A stretch of DNA of 16,924 nucleotides. Origin: Candidatus Beckwithbacteria bacterium. GTDB taxonomy: Bacteria > Patescibacteriota > Microgenomatia > UBA1400 > UBA1449. How positions within the stretch are numbered: position 1 is the first letter of the stretch; every line of letters starts with the position of its first letter. A program made the translations under genes and the position numbers. The notes beneath the pieces are model-generated. The model was not told the DNA's origin, did not search any database, and saw only the letters and a list, made by a program, of their open reading frames with translations. The stretch is taken from NCBI GenBank assembly GCA_012798485.1, contig JAAZND010000025.1:1-16924 (forward strand). The letters run 5' to 3'. This document shows positions 5,656 through 15,068 of this stretch, piece after piece.

Positions 5656-6312
5656 ATGACAATGAAAATGAAAAATAAGGCTCGAATTATCACTCCACTC
5701 GTGATATTGGTTGCCTTTTTACTGCTTGTAGGCGGTTGGCATTGGTATAAGTCCTTCCAGGATAGGTTTGCTGCCCCTCGTAAAGATGCCTCAATGATTA
5801 AGTTCACTGTGAGAAAAGAAAATACCATTATGGCTGTAACTGGTAACCTTACCTACTATGGTTTGGTTAAAGACGAAGAAGCCCTTAAATATGCTTTGAA
5901 ACACACAAAACAAAAGATTACTCCTGAGAAAGATGCCTTAAAGATTGGCAACAATGCCATTAACACTCAATCAGTCTATGAGATCTCCCAATCTATGACC
6001 GCTTGGCAGATTGCCGATATTCTTCTTAACAAAGGCATTCCTTGCAATGATCGTTGCGAAAGTTATATCTTCTTTCCAGAACTTCTGCCTGGTGGAGATA
6101 TATCACCAACCTTACAAGAGAGAATGAGAGCTAAATACTCCTGGGTTAAAACCTTTGAGGATTGTGTCAAAGCTATTGGTCACGACGGTGGACAGGTAAC
6201 TTCAAAAGAAACCTCAAAGAGAACTGGTCATCCAAGAGTTTGTAATACTACTGATGGTCGTTACTTTGTTGAAGGTAAAGAAGGTTGGACAACCAACCAA
6301 CCTTATCCCTAA
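5656..6312 (+). CDS. membrane-anchored MltG/YceG-like protein lacking the catalytic part
   Basis: A 218-aa protein with a short basic N-terminus, one membrane helix (about 11-27) and an outside domain. Residues ~47-128 resemble the N-terminal LysM-like region of the endolytic murein transglycosylase MltG: a beta strand IKFTVRKENTI, the helix AVTGNLTYYGLVKDEEAL, an NTQSVYEI step, then TAWQIADILLNKGI. MltG is normally 330 residues or more, with a catalytic Glu in a second domain; here the sequence instead runs into a Cys-bearing tail (C130, C134, C170) with no such domain. It may bind peptidoglycan or serve as a decoy or partner. The next gene follows after 14 nt. There is no Shine-Dalgarno sequence, and starts at M3 or M5 are possible. 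Confidence 0.6.
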   Translation: MTMKMKNKARIITPLVILVAFLLLVGGWHWYKSFQDRFAAPRKDASMIKFTVRKENTIMAVTGNLTYYGLVKDEEALKYALKHTKQKITPEKDALKIGNNAINTQSVYEISQSMTAWQIADILLNKGIPCNDRCESYIFFPELLPGGDISPTLQERMRAKYSWVKTFEDCVKAIGHDGGQVTSKETSKRTGHPRVCNTTDGRYFVEGKEGWTTNQPYP

Positions 6313-6314
6313 AA

Positions 6315-6323
6315 GGGGGTGAG
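6315..6323 (+). promoter_or_regulatory. Shine-Dalgarno sequence deciding the start at 6327
   Basis: GGGGGTGAG lies 3 nt before ATG 6327. It argues against the longer frame beginning at 6285 inside the previous gene. Confidence 0.65.
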
Positions 6324-6326
6324 AAT

Positions 6327-7040
6327 ATGAAGACAAAAATTATCATTGCATTGCTTATTTTGATTAGCTTAGGAGTAGGATTTATCGTATGGAAACATAA
6401 CAGTAAAGCTCCTGCCATAACTACTAATCAAAAGGATGAAATCTTTACCGATGATGTAACAGTGATCAGAACATTTATGGCAAATCCTAACCTTGAACTC
6501 TCCTTTGTTAAAACCGATCTTCCCATGCCATATTTTAGAGTGGGTAAGGTTACTAAGGTCGGCAATGGAGAGAGCATGGAGGCAGTTGAAGACTGGGTAA
6601 GAAAAGTTAACATCTATGATCAAAAAGGAATTCTTGATGGGAGGTGTGCTACCTACGAATATCAGCTTGATGCCAGAAGTCACAAATTAACATCTGTTGA
6701 TATTCGAGGCTTACGACCAAATGAGATTGAAGCTCTGAAAAAAGATGGCATTAACTGTGTTGATTCATACCAAATGCCTAAAATTAGTAAAGCTGATGCT
6801 GAAACCATTGCTAAAGGCTATTTGAAACGAGCCGTGCCAAACCTTGATCAAATATGGGAAGAGTTTATTTATTCATTGCAGTCAAATGGTGAGTTGCACC
6901 AATGGCTGTGGGAAGATAAAGGTTATAAATTGCCAGAAGGTTTAGAAGGTCGACCTTACTCTTACCCAATTATCCGTATTACTGTTTATGGCAATAAACA
7001 GATTCAGTATTGGAATACAGTGTCGTTGTTCCAAAACTAA
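6327..7040 (+). CDS. hypothetical single-pass membrane protein
   Basis: A 237-aa protein. MKTKIIIALLILISLGVGF is a membrane anchor or uncleaved signal (about 5-22), and the rest would be extracytoplasmic. I recognise no family. The C-terminal segment (from ISKADAETIAKGYLKRAVP, later ITVYGNKQIQYWN) has a faint PepSY-like layout: a helix with A-x-x-I-A, then strands ending in a GN turn. Two Cys (in DGRCATY and GINCVDS) could form a disulfide. It follows the MltG-like gene by 14 nt with a strong Shine-Dalgarno sequence, so the two form an operon and probably act together at the cell envelope. Confidence 0.65.
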   Translation: MKTKIIIALLILISLGVGFIVWKHNSKAPAITTNQKDEIFTDDVTVIRTFMANPNLELSFVKTDLPMPYFRVGKVTKVGNGESMEAVEDWVRKVNIYDQKGILDGRCATYEYQLDARSHKLTSVDIRGLRPNEIEALKKDGINCVDSYQMPKISKADAETIAKGYLKRAVPNLDQIWEEFIYSLQSNGELHQWLWEDKGYKLPEGLEGRPYSYPIIRITVYGNKQIQYWNTVSLFQN

Positions 7041-7272
7041 GGTTTATCAGAAAACCCTATCATTAGGTGCCCGCCAACAATGGGAAAGTATTTTCTGGCG
7101 TCATAGACCAGATACAAAGATAAACGAATAAGCAGGGAATATCAAGTTGTATTGTCACTTTCCCCAAATTCCTGCAACAAATGCCCAACGAGGTCGGTGA
7201 AGCTGGCACGAGGTAGAACTATGCCACCCCAGGCACGAAAGCCCTACACAAGTCAACACAGGGGGTCACACC
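7041..7272. other. intergenic region between convergent genes, no gene recognised
   Basis: This 232-bp gap separates the rightward membrane-protein pair from the end of the leftward defence operon. It holds a weak hairpin (GGTTT 7041-7045 with AAACC 7052-7056), the pair GGGAAAGT (7082-7089) with ACTTTCCC (7157-7164), GCAGGGAAT (7132-7140) with ATTCCTGC (7168-7175), and two copies of GGCACGA in its last part. The base composition is less AT-rich than its surroundings. I see no T-run terminator for either side and no convincing ORF. Confidence 0.4.
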
Positions 7273-9681
7273 TCAGAAGAACATGCCACCAGTCTCTTTG
7301 GTTTCTATCTTTGCTTTCCACACTTCCCAGATAAACTTATTTACATCTTCTTCGTTTACCAACTGAGCCAAAACCTCACTTGATCTATCCAACATTGGTA
7401 AAAGCCCACGCCCGTGTCTCATATCCTGTATAATTCCATAAACCTCCATTTTCAGCTGATCCTTAGTGATTGAGGGGATTCCATGACTTTCGGGCATCTC
7501 CTCAGGAAACCATTTTTTAGCATATGCTTCCTCAAACAGTTTAATATACTTTTTGAGTTCTTCTACAACATCCTTCTTATTGAGTTTTAAAGCAAGGATA
7601 CCGATGTAGCATGCCCTCTCCATAATTCTCGGTTCTGTGTAGCCACATGCGTCTCCCTCCTCATCAAGAAGCATTTTATGAGCAAAGTTGCTTATAATTT
7701 TAATGGCGTCCTTAGCTATTTGGTCTTGATTTCTTTGTAATGCTCTCAGTCCCATTTTTGCAGCTGCTTCCACCAAAGAGTCAAATGCGAGGTTATCTTT
7801 TATCTTTTTAACATCATGAGCAAACCATTCAGTCTGAAAAATATACCAACCTACTTGCTTTTCCAGTTCCGCTTTGTCTTTCGTCCATTTGTCGTCTTGT
7901 GTCAAATCAAGCAACAAACATCCAATATCTGCTATCATATCTCCGAAGGTATTAACCAAAATGTGATTGGGGTTCTTCATTTTCTCAGATAGAAATCTGA
8001 GGGTAGACCGCAATTCTTCGACTACGACAAAAAACACATGCTTCCATTTTTTTTCATCATTAGGTTTAGCTTCTGTAGCAACCTTAGCTACCTGGAAAAT
8101 AAGTGAAGATAGATTATCAAAAGGTGTTGCCAGGTTAGTCTGTGTTACAAAGCTATCATCCAATACACCCGCAGTCATTGCAACATAGGTATAAAGGATA
8201 ATTTTCCTCAAATGCTCCATCAAAGATCCCAATTCTATTTTGAGATTGAAATATCGTGTGGAGATCATTTGAGACATGATAGCCGTATAGGTGTTAATGA
8301 CTTCTCCCAGAACAACATTAAACTTATTGGTTAATGCGCTTATGGCAATCTTATCCAGCATGTCGTAAACAGATATAAACTCGTGGTGTAGACCTTGTTT
8401 AATAGCAATCGGAGTAATTTGAGAATATGCCACTGCACCTTGAAACAGCGCTTCTTGATAATTGAATTTAATGGCGCTGTCTAAGAGTTCATCCAAATAT
8501 CCTCTACATTGTTTAAATATCGGACTTTCTACTTTATGTTTAGTGAGATAGTTAATTTCACTTGCTGATTGGCAAAGCTGAACAAAAATAGAGATGACTC
8601 TTGTAACCCCCTCATTATCATTGTCTCTCATGTAGTTTTCACCAACTGCAACAAGTCTTTCAAGTGGTGGGGTCAAAAACGCACGGGAATCGCTGGTAGT
8701 TGCCAGAAGAAATCCTGCAGGTAAAACAAAGGAGGAATCCTTCCTCGTTTGGAAGTATTTCTGTAGTATTTGAATTACAACCTGCAAAACTCCCAACGCT
8801 GAACTTCTCTCGTTGGAAGCAACAAGTTTATCATGATAATCGAATAAGTAATTCAGTCTGCTATTGATATAAGCAAGTTCTGGTTGCAGATATTGGTATG
8901 AGGTAGCAATAGCTTCTTGCTTAGTGACTTTTTCATCCAGTTTTGGTTGCTTCAATAAAACTTCAGCTATTTCTTCAGCTCGTTTGTAAATCGAATCTAA
9001 CTTTTTCAGTGCCTGATTAGATGCAATGTTAAGAACATTTGTTGGGTTTAGCCGTTGTTGCACTCTTTGGTAAAAAATAAAAGTGCAGTAAAAAACTGTT
9101 CCAATAAGAAATAAGGTCGCTTGAAATGATGCCACTGAAAGCCCTAAACCTAACTTCCCAAACAATAAAGAAAAAGTGAATACCGTTAAAGAACAAAGAC
9201 TGATCAAAAAGAATATAAAATTATGGAAGCTATCTTTTACTGCTATCTCGTAAAACCCAACTGGTATACGCTCTGCTGCATTTCCCATGAGAAGGATGCT
9301 AAGTGAAAAAATGATAGCAAGGATACCACCGATCATCGCTGCTACTGCCGTAAAAAAGGTTGCAGCATCGCTTCTTGGGAAGCCTGGATCAATAAACCTT
9401 CCGAGGAAGATAACACAGCCAAGAAGTAGAGAAAAATAAGCAACAAAACAAAGAGCGCCTTTGTAGGAATTAAAGAAAGGAAGGATCTGATAACGAAGCC
9501 TACTTACCAGTTTTAATTTCCACAGATAGAAACGGAATACAACATTTTTCTTGAACTCTTTTAACTTTGTTCTAAAATTCTTCTGGATTGGCAACAAAGC
9601 ATTCTTTACCTTTTTAAGGTATTTTTTACCTGTTTTTAACAGTAGGTCTTTGTTTCTAATCTTCAGCTTTCTTTTTGTCAT
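7273..9681 (-). CDS. large four-TM membrane protein of the defence operon (DUF2254-like N-terminus)
   Basis: An 802-aa protein, last in the operon. Residues 1-66 are strongly basic. Four membrane helices follow (about 75-95, 108-132, 152-175, 183-204) in two close pairs, resembling DUF2254-type membrane proteins. The remaining ~600 residues are helical and cytoplasmic by the positive-inside rule, with no enzyme motif I can identify. Its start lies 4 nt after the upstream stop, so it is made with the coiled-coil HEPN-like protein. A membrane protein with a large inner domain at the end of a restriction operon suits an effector or sensor at the membrane, or an anchor for the complex, but none of this is shown by the sequence. 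It is not a recognised R-M subunit. Confidence 0.75.
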   Translation of the reverse strand: MTKRKLKIRNKDLLLKTGKKYLKKVKNALLPIQKNFRTKLKEFKKNVVFRFYLWKLKLVSRLRYQILPFFNSYKGALCFVAYFSLLLGCVIFLGRFIDPGFPRSDAATFFTAVAAMIGGILAIIFSLSILLMGNAAERIPVGFYEIAVKDSFHNFIFFLISLCSLTVFTFSLLFGKLGLGLSVASFQATLFLIGTVFYCTFIFYQRVQQRLNPTNVLNIASNQALKKLDSIYKRAEEIAEVLLKQPKLDEKVTKQEAIATSYQYLQPELAYINSRLNYLFDYHDKLVASNERSSALGVLQVVIQILQKYFQTRKDSSFVLPAGFLLATTSDSRAFLTPPLERLVAVGENYMRDNDNEGVTRVISIFVQLCQSASEINYLTKHKVESPIFKQCRGYLDELLDSAIKFNYQEALFQGAVAYSQITPIAIKQGLHHEFISVYDMLDKIAISALTNKFNVVLGEVINTYTAIMSQMISTRYFNLKIELGSLMEHLRKIILYTYVAMTAGVLDDSFVTQTNLATPFDNLSSLIFQVAKVATEAKPNDEKKWKHVFFVVVEELRSTLRFLSEKMKNPNHILVNTFGDMIADIGCLLLDLTQDDKWTKDKAELEKQVGWYIFQTEWFAHDVKKIKDNLAFDSLVEAAAKMGLRALQRNQDQIAKDAIKIISNFAHKMLLDEEGDACGYTEPRIMERACYIGILALKLNKKDVVEELKKYIKLFEEAYAKKWFPEEMPESHGIPSITKDQLKMEVYGIIQDMRHGRGLLPMLDRSSEVLAQLVNEEDVNKFIWEVWKAKIETKETGGMFF

Positions 9682-9685
9682 GTTT

Positions 9686-11068
9686 CTATTTCAGATGAAC
9701 TAAAAAATCTATGATTAAAAAGGCTCTAATTAAGTAATCTTTTCTTCCGTAACTTGTATTCTCGCCATGTATTATCTTATGCCGATTAAAATTAAATGGT
9801 GTTTCAAGTGGTTGCCCCTTTTGTGACTTTTGAAATAAGATATTTAGAAAAATATCATCTGCTAAGTCATCCATGCTCGTTGTCATCGTTTTGGATCGAT
9901 TTGTTCGAAATTGACTCTTCCTCCCAATTTTTCTTACCACCCCTCCCTGGATGTAATCGTCATAACTACATTGCCAGGAGATCTCCTTAGAATTGAGATA
10001 ATCTGACAACAAGCCATCGATTTGAGAAATTAAAGTCGGCAGTATTGCTTCTATCGGATTGGCTTTCTTATTAGAAGAGTTTTTTAGAACTAAAACGCAA
10101 TTTCTAAGAATTTTTAATCTTTTTTCTAACAGCATTTTATCTTTCCAATTTGAAACCATTGTTTCCAAGTTTGCCCACTGATTACCAGAGAAGTAATCTA
10201 CAAAAAACTTATTTACAGCTTTATCTTGGCGACCTTCCCCTTTATCCAGCCTCATCACTTCAAAAACTAATGTTATTGGTAAACTGGGGCTAATAAACCA
10301 TTTGTATTTTTGCAGAACCCCAACCGCTTTTTGTTCTGCGATATTATATTGTTTTTGGAAATCCTCCCAGAATTTCCCAATACTTTCGAATGCCGATTTG
10401 TTTTGCTCAGTCCACTTATTCCAGAAGTCTATCTGCGGTTTGAGAGAGTTAGTAATTGTATCAGCCATTAGCCTGTATTGCTCTGTAGCCTGTTTTAGTG
10501 GCTCAATGAACTGCAATTGGGTTTGTTGAATTTGCCTGGCTACTTCGCTTATCCCCTTTATAGATTCTTTGATATAAGAACTTGTGTCTATTGCCTGCTT
10601 AATGATATTTGAGTAGTCTCTATTGAAAGATATAAGAGTTTTTTGAACATCAGCTATTAAAGGCTTAAAACTGGCAGCAAATTGTTTTAGTTTGTTGTCC
10701 TCATAAGTTTTAATTGCGGCTCTGAAGTCATGAAAGAAATCCTCTGTCTTTTTAAGATATTGGAAAGTGTGCTTTTCATTACGAACGAATGCATTGACAA
10801 TCGCAAGCAAATCTGGGTTAGGGATATGTTCAAACTCTTTAAGTGTCAACTTTGGTTTAAGAAGCTGATTATGGAGGATTTGTTGAACAAATTGTTTGTC
10901 GGTCAACCTTTCATTACCGAGGATTTTCAGGAAATTTTGTGTATCCCCATAAGAAATATACTTGATTTCGACACCACCTAATCCAGGTAGGCTTAACCTG
11001 GTGTTATTTTTATGCAACCCCAATAGGGTCGTGTTAGTTGTCTTTTTTGCACCATTTGTTTTTGCCAT
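9686..11068 (-). CDS. coiled-coil protein with a C-terminal HEPN-like R-x4-H motif
   Basis: A 460-aa protein. The N-terminal part is of unknown fold. Residues ~110-250 form long amphipathic helices or coiled coil (for example QLQFIEPLKQATEQYRLMAD). A helical C-terminal domain ends in FNFNRHKIIHGENTSYG, then a hydrophobic helix. R429-x4-H434 followed by Gly is the pattern of HEPN RNase active sites, and the form N-R-H-x-I-x-H-G-x-x-x-x-YG is one I associate with Abi-type HEPN domains. It could cut RNA once triggered, with the coiled coil sensing or assembling. The gene is 18 nt after res and 4 nt before the membrane-protein gene. Whether HEPN activity is real depends on a structure match. Confidence 0.7.
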   Translation of the reverse strand: MAKTNGAKKTTNTTLLGLHKNNTRLSLPGLGGVEIKYISYGDTQNFLKILGNERLTDKQFVQQILHNQLLKPKLTLKEFEHIPNPDLLAIVNAFVRNEKHTFQYLKKTEDFFHDFRAAIKTYEDNKLKQFAASFKPLIADVQKTLISFNRDYSNIIKQAIDTSSYIKESIKGISEVARQIQQTQLQFIEPLKQATEQYRLMADTITNSLKPQIDFWNKWTEQNKSAFESIGKFWEDFQKQYNIAEQKAVGVLQKYKWFISPSLPITLVFEVMRLDKGEGRQDKAVNKFFVDYFSGNQWANLETMVSNWKDKMLLEKRLKILRNCVLVLKNSSNKKANPIEAILPTLISQIDGLLSDYLNSKEISWQCSYDDYIQGGVVRKIGRKSQFRTNRSKTMTTSMDDLADDIFLNILFQKSQKGQPLETPFNFNRHKIIHGENTSYGRKDYLIRAFLIIDFLVHLK

Positions 11069-11086
11069 CTGTATTCACTTGGGCAG

Positions 11087-13402
11087 TCAATTTAGTTTGT
11101 ATGCACTACTGATAATAGCGTCAAAACTGTTAATTCTGCTTACTGCTGTATGAGGAAGGAGCTTGTAGATCCACTTCTTTTTTGTAGCTCCTGAAGCGAT
11201 CTTACACCATTCTTCTGCTTGTCTTGCCTTCTCTAATACCTCTGGGTCTTTTTTATCAAGTTTGCTTTTATCCTTAACTTCAACTAAGTAAGTAGCGTCC
11301 TTGCGCTCAACTATAAAATCAGGATTGTAATTGCCGTAAATATACTTAATCGGCAATTGCCCGTTCCTAAGTCTCACCCAACTGGAAACAGTTTTGTCTT
11401 TTTCAAGAGAGTCAGCGAGTAATTTCTCTTGAGCAGAGTCAAAAACATAAGCAGGGTAAACGCTCTTATTGTAACCCTCAATAATGTTTCCTCTGGATTC
11501 CGATTCGCTAACTTCGTCCTTATCTAATGGCACAGCCGAGGCTTTAACTACTTTCAGGTATGGCTCAAAAGGAATCTCCTCATCCAGCAACCGATAATCG
11601 ATCTTTGTTTGCTCGTCCAACTTTTCTCTAAGTTGAGGCAAGATGTCATTCAGAATAGTCTGTTCATGCAGTTTTACCAGCTTTGATAATTCTTTGCCTT
11701 CTATCTGTAACTGGTCGAGATAGTGTTTGACCAACTTTTGTAATATCTCCTTGAAGGAGATATCAAACTCGGACATTTCAAGAAGAATTAGCCTTACAAT
11801 TCTATTAACTGGGTTGATTTCTTCTTTTACTTCAATCTCTCCCGCCTCTTCAGTTTTTCTTGAGACAATATCTGCCTTAATAATTTTTGGTTTTATTTTC
11901 TTTAGTTCTTCTAATCGAAGTTTTATTGGGAAAAACTCAAGTTTATTACTGGTATAGATTTTTTCTTCTACCTTCGGGATCTTAATCCAGAGCTTTTTAT
12001 TTCCTGTTGGTTTAATCTCAACTGTTTTTAATTCTTCTTTCTTTTCTGCCTTCTTAACTCCTAGCCCTTCTGCCACTTCATGGGCAACTGCTACGACTCT
12101 TGCAAAATTATCGTGAGAGATAATATCCAAGGAATCCAGTTCCTCAACTCCCGTAAGCTCCCCAAATGGCAACCTAAGCCCTCTCCCGATAGTTTGTTCG
12201 ATTAAAGTCTTACTGATTGATGCCCTAAATGGAATGATTGTGTAGACATTTTTGACATCCCACCCCTCTTTGAGCTTGTCGACATGAACTACAATTTCGT
12301 TCTTGTTGACTGGGTATGGTTCTTCTAAGCGGAGGAGCTGATTGATTGAATCCACCTCGCTCTCGCTGGTTATAAGAAGAGTTTTATCCTTATAATAACC
12401 ATCAAAGAAATTATCGCTTTCGATCAGGGCTTTAACATCTTTGGCGTGCTGGATATTCTTGGTTGTGATAAGAGTTATAGGCAGAACGAATGGCAACTTG
12501 TTATTCTTGCAATATGCCTCAATCAGCGCTTTCTTTTCTCGGTGTCTTCTTATTCCATCCTCAAGTTTTACCAATTCAAGATCACCTTTGTAGGTATAGT
12601 CGTCGCTTCGGGCAATAACATAGGGAATTTTGATATAACCCCCCTTAGCACCGTTGCCGTTGCGCTTACTTTCCAAAGCCTTTTTAGAATCATTTATAGC
12701 ATCTCCTAGCGTATAAGAATAAACAACATTGTTGCTAATTGGTGTAGCGGTAAACTCAAGTCCTAATTCTGGTTTAAGGTGATTTATTGCCTTAATCGAC
12801 TTTACCCCTCGATAGCGATGGCTTTCGTCCATCAAGATAACCAAATCTTTTTGCTGAAGCAGTTCGGCAAAGCTCGAACCCAGGGTTTCCTGATAACGGT
12901 GGAATCTAAACTCAACATCGGTTCGCTCATTGAAAATCTTCTGGATGTTAAAGACATAAATGTTAACTGCATCAAAGAGTTGGTTGCCAAAACTGGCATA
13001 GGTGTAGTTTTCGCCTGTAATAAGATTAAACATCGGAAAGTCTGTTAAGCCATCTAGCACATACTTCTTGCTTGAAGGAGTAAAGTTATCAATAGTCTTG
13101 GTATAAATTGTTTCACCTGGAGTCAAAATAAAGAAATCTTTTAATCCTTTAGTGTAGTAAAGATAAGCAATCATTGCTGCCATCAGTCTCGTCTTACCCA
13201 CACCTGTTGCCAATGCAAAGGTAAAAGAGGGAAACTCTGTATCAAACTTAATGTTGCCAACCAATCTTGCTTCAATATCCTCCAATCTATCCCTACCCAG
13301 TTTTACTCCTGAGAGGATTGAATCGAGTTTAACGAGTGAAAGCTCTTGAGGTTTTCTGAGGCTTAACTCTTTAGTTAATTTTTCTAATATGTTTATGCTC
13401 AT
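11087..13402 (-). CDS. res: Type III restriction enzyme, helicase-nuclease subunit (Res)
   Basis: A 771-aa superfamily 2 helicase with an endonuclease domain. It would translocate or switch along DNA with ATP and cut after meeting a second Mod-Res complex at unmethylated sites. Visible motifs: Walker A ATGVGKT (65-71), DESH box (192-195), the FTATP motif III, IEQTIGRGLRLPFG motif VI, and near the end the PD-(D/E)xK nuclease core with PD at 694-695 and EVK at 708-710. Length is somewhat below that of EcoP1I/EcoP15I Res (~970) but no motif is missing. The start overlaps the mod stop (ATGA), typical of mod-res pairs. Confidence 0.93.
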   Translation of the reverse strand: MSINILEKLTKELSLRKPQELSLVKLDSILSGVKLGRDRLEDIEARLVGNIKFDTEFPSFTFALATGVGKTRLMAAMIAYLYYTKGLKDFFILTPGETIYTKTIDNFTPSSKKYVLDGLTDFPMFNLITGENYTYASFGNQLFDAVNIYVFNIQKIFNERTDVEFRFHRYQETLGSSFAELLQQKDLVILMDESHRYRGVKSIKAINHLKPELGLEFTATPISNNVVYSYTLGDAINDSKKALESKRNGNGAKGGYIKIPYVIARSDDYTYKGDLELVKLEDGIRRHREKKALIEAYCKNNKLPFVLPITLITTKNIQHAKDVKALIESDNFFDGYYKDKTLLITSESEVDSINQLLRLEEPYPVNKNEIVVHVDKLKEGWDVKNVYTIIPFRASISKTLIEQTIGRGLRLPFGELTGVEELDSLDIISHDNFARVVAVAHEVAEGLGVKKAEKKEELKTVEIKPTGNKKLWIKIPKVEEKIYTSNKLEFFPIKLRLEELKKIKPKIIKADIVSRKTEEAGEIEVKEEINPVNRIVRLILLEMSEFDISFKEILQKLVKHYLDQLQIEGKELSKLVKLHEQTILNDILPQLREKLDEQTKIDYRLLDEEIPFEPYLKVVKASAVPLDKDEVSESESRGNIIEGYNKSVYPAYVFDSAQEKLLADSLEKDKTVSSWVRLRNGQLPIKYIYGNYNPDFIVERKDATYLVEVKDKSKLDKKDPEVLEKARQAEEWCKIASGATKKKWIYKLLPHTAVSRINSFDAIISSAYKLN

Positions 13403-15066
13403 ACTTTGAATTTCTTAAGTAGCACATCAGGAATTTTCCTGATTTCTACATTTTCTGGTAACTTAATTTTACTCGATATTGTTTTGGCGTAGATAATGAT
13501 ATAGTCGGCTGCGTCACCAACTTCTCGTAACAAAGCATTCACATAACCTTGATTAAGATATTGCTCAGTTACATGGGCTATCGTCTTTCCTGAAACGCCA
13601 TGCAAGGCGTTATCGGGATGGAGTAGCTTAAATCCCTCAACCTTCAGAACCGCTCGAATCAAAGCGCCGTTATATACTTTTGGATTAAGAACAGTTAATC
13701 TCAAATCGTCATCCGCCACAAAAAGGCTATCTCCAAGCTCAAAGTATTTGAAACCACCTCCACCTTTCCATCCAATTTCTTTACTGATTCCACTTTGATC
13801 CTCTCCAGAAATTACTCTTTTAAGTCTTGGAATTATATGTGATTTGGCATGCTCTCCAAGTTCAACCATTGCCCATCTTCTGCCTAACTTATGGGCGACA
13901 GCACCAGTTGTCCCTGAACCTGCAAAACTGTCCAAAACAAGATCTCCTGGCTTTGTAGCCAATTCTATAATTGACCTAATCAAAGCCTCTGGTTTTTTGC
14001 TCTGCTTAAAGTCAACTCCTCCTTCAAGATGAAGGGCTGCGTTCGGGAATTTCCATATGTTCGAAAGTCGCTGCCTTTTTACCAATGTTCCATCTTTCTT
14101 TTTTTCAACAATCTCTCTTAACCAAGCGACTATACGCCCATTCAGGAAGTAAGTCTTAGTAAGTTGTCCTGCGTATTTACCTTTTGTCGGAATATATTCA
14201 ATATAAGACAATCCTTTTCGAGGTATTTCTGGTCGAATTTGTAAAATTGTCCCACCACTTGGGTTGTAATCAGCAAAAACACTATCAAAATGTTTGTAGT
14301 AGTCGTCCACAGAGTCGCTCGCTCTAAACTTCTTGATTTCATAATTCTCACATTCAAATATCTTAATTTCCCCGATATTTAATCTTTGAATTGTTTTGAT
14401 AAGTTTTGAGCCCCCTGGATTTAATAAGGCTTTATTATATCCCTTGACGAAGCCTTCTATTTCCACCTCTGTCATCGCCTGCAAAACACCTTCCTCTTTA
14501 AGAAGTTTATAGTTCTTGGCGTAGACAAGAATATACTCGCTAACATCAAAAATTAAACTTTGTTGTCCTACGCCTGCCACATCTTTTACTTGGATTGTGA
14601 CAAATGCTACAAAATTATCAGCACCAAACTTTTCGTCCATTATCATTTTTAATCTGGCAAATTCTCTTGAATCAATATGCACAAATATAAGACCTCTCTT
14701 GTTTAGTAATTTGTGTAGTAACTCGATTCTGTCTCGCATCATAGTTAGCCATATTGAATGCTCTAAACCATCATCGTAATACTCAAAAGCCGAACCAGTA
14801 TTAAAAGGAGGATCGATATAAATCAATTTGACTGTGTTCTGAAAGTCTTGTAAGAGTGCTTTTAGGGCAAGAAGATTGTCACCTTTAATTAGGATGTTAT
14901 CGGAGTCTTTCTCGCCATAGGTTTCCCTCTCAAGCAAAATACGAGGTTCAGAAACTCTTGGGTCTTTTTTGTCAACCCAAAGATATTCCTTCTTGTCAGG
15001 GTCATAATAAAGACTTTTATCTTTGTTATACCAAGTTAATTCTAATTTTTTATCGTTTTTAGCCAT
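13399..15066 (-). CDS. mod: Type III DNA adenine-N6 methyltransferase (Mod)
   Basis: A 555-aa beta-class methyltransferase: catalytic motif IV IDPPFNTG (DPPF at 85-88) comes before the S-adenosylmethionine motif I, DSFAGSGTTG (379-388). The segment between them (~100-340) would be the target recognition domain, which sets the site modified by Mod and cut by Res. The motif KGDNLLALKALL before motif IV is also typical. The gene starts 2 nt after the end of the HEPN tail (TAACTATG, no Shine-Dalgarno sequence) and overlaps res by 4 nt. Length is normal and I see no frameshift or simple repeat within it. The recognition sequence cannot be predicted by eye. Confidence 0.94.
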   Translation of the reverse strand: MAKNDKKLELTWYNKDKSLYYDPDKKEYLWVDKKDPRVSEPRILLERETYGEKDSDNILIKGDNLLALKALLQDFQNTVKLIYIDPPFNTGSAFEYYDDGLEHSIWLTMMRDRIELLHKLLNKRGLIFVHIDSREFARLKMIMDEKFGADNFVAFVTIQVKDVAGVGQQSLIFDVSEYILVYAKNYKLLKEEGVLQAMTEVEIEGFVKGYNKALLNPGGSKLIKTIQRLNIGEIKIFECENYEIKKFRASDSVDDYYKHFDSVFADYNPSGGTILQIRPEIPRKGLSYIEYIPTKGKYAGQLTKTYFLNGRIVAWLREIVEKKKDGTLVKRQRLSNIWKFPNAALHLEGGVDFKQSKKPEALIRSIIELATKPGDLVLDSFAGSGTTGAVAHKLGRRWAMVELGEHAKSHIIPRLKRVISGEDQSGISKEIGWKGGGGFKYFELGDSLFVADDDLRLTVLNPKVYNGALIRAVLKVEGFKLLHPDNALHGVSGKTIAHVTEQYLNQGYVNALLREVGDAADYIIIYAKTISSKIKLPENVEIRKIPDVLLKKFKV

Positions 15067-15068
15067 AG

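Noticed and set aside
7152..7334. 60-codon plus-strand frame in the 7041-7272 gap
   Set aside because: Odd composition (many Ser, Arg, Pro), overlap with the membrane-protein gene end, no ribosome binding site.
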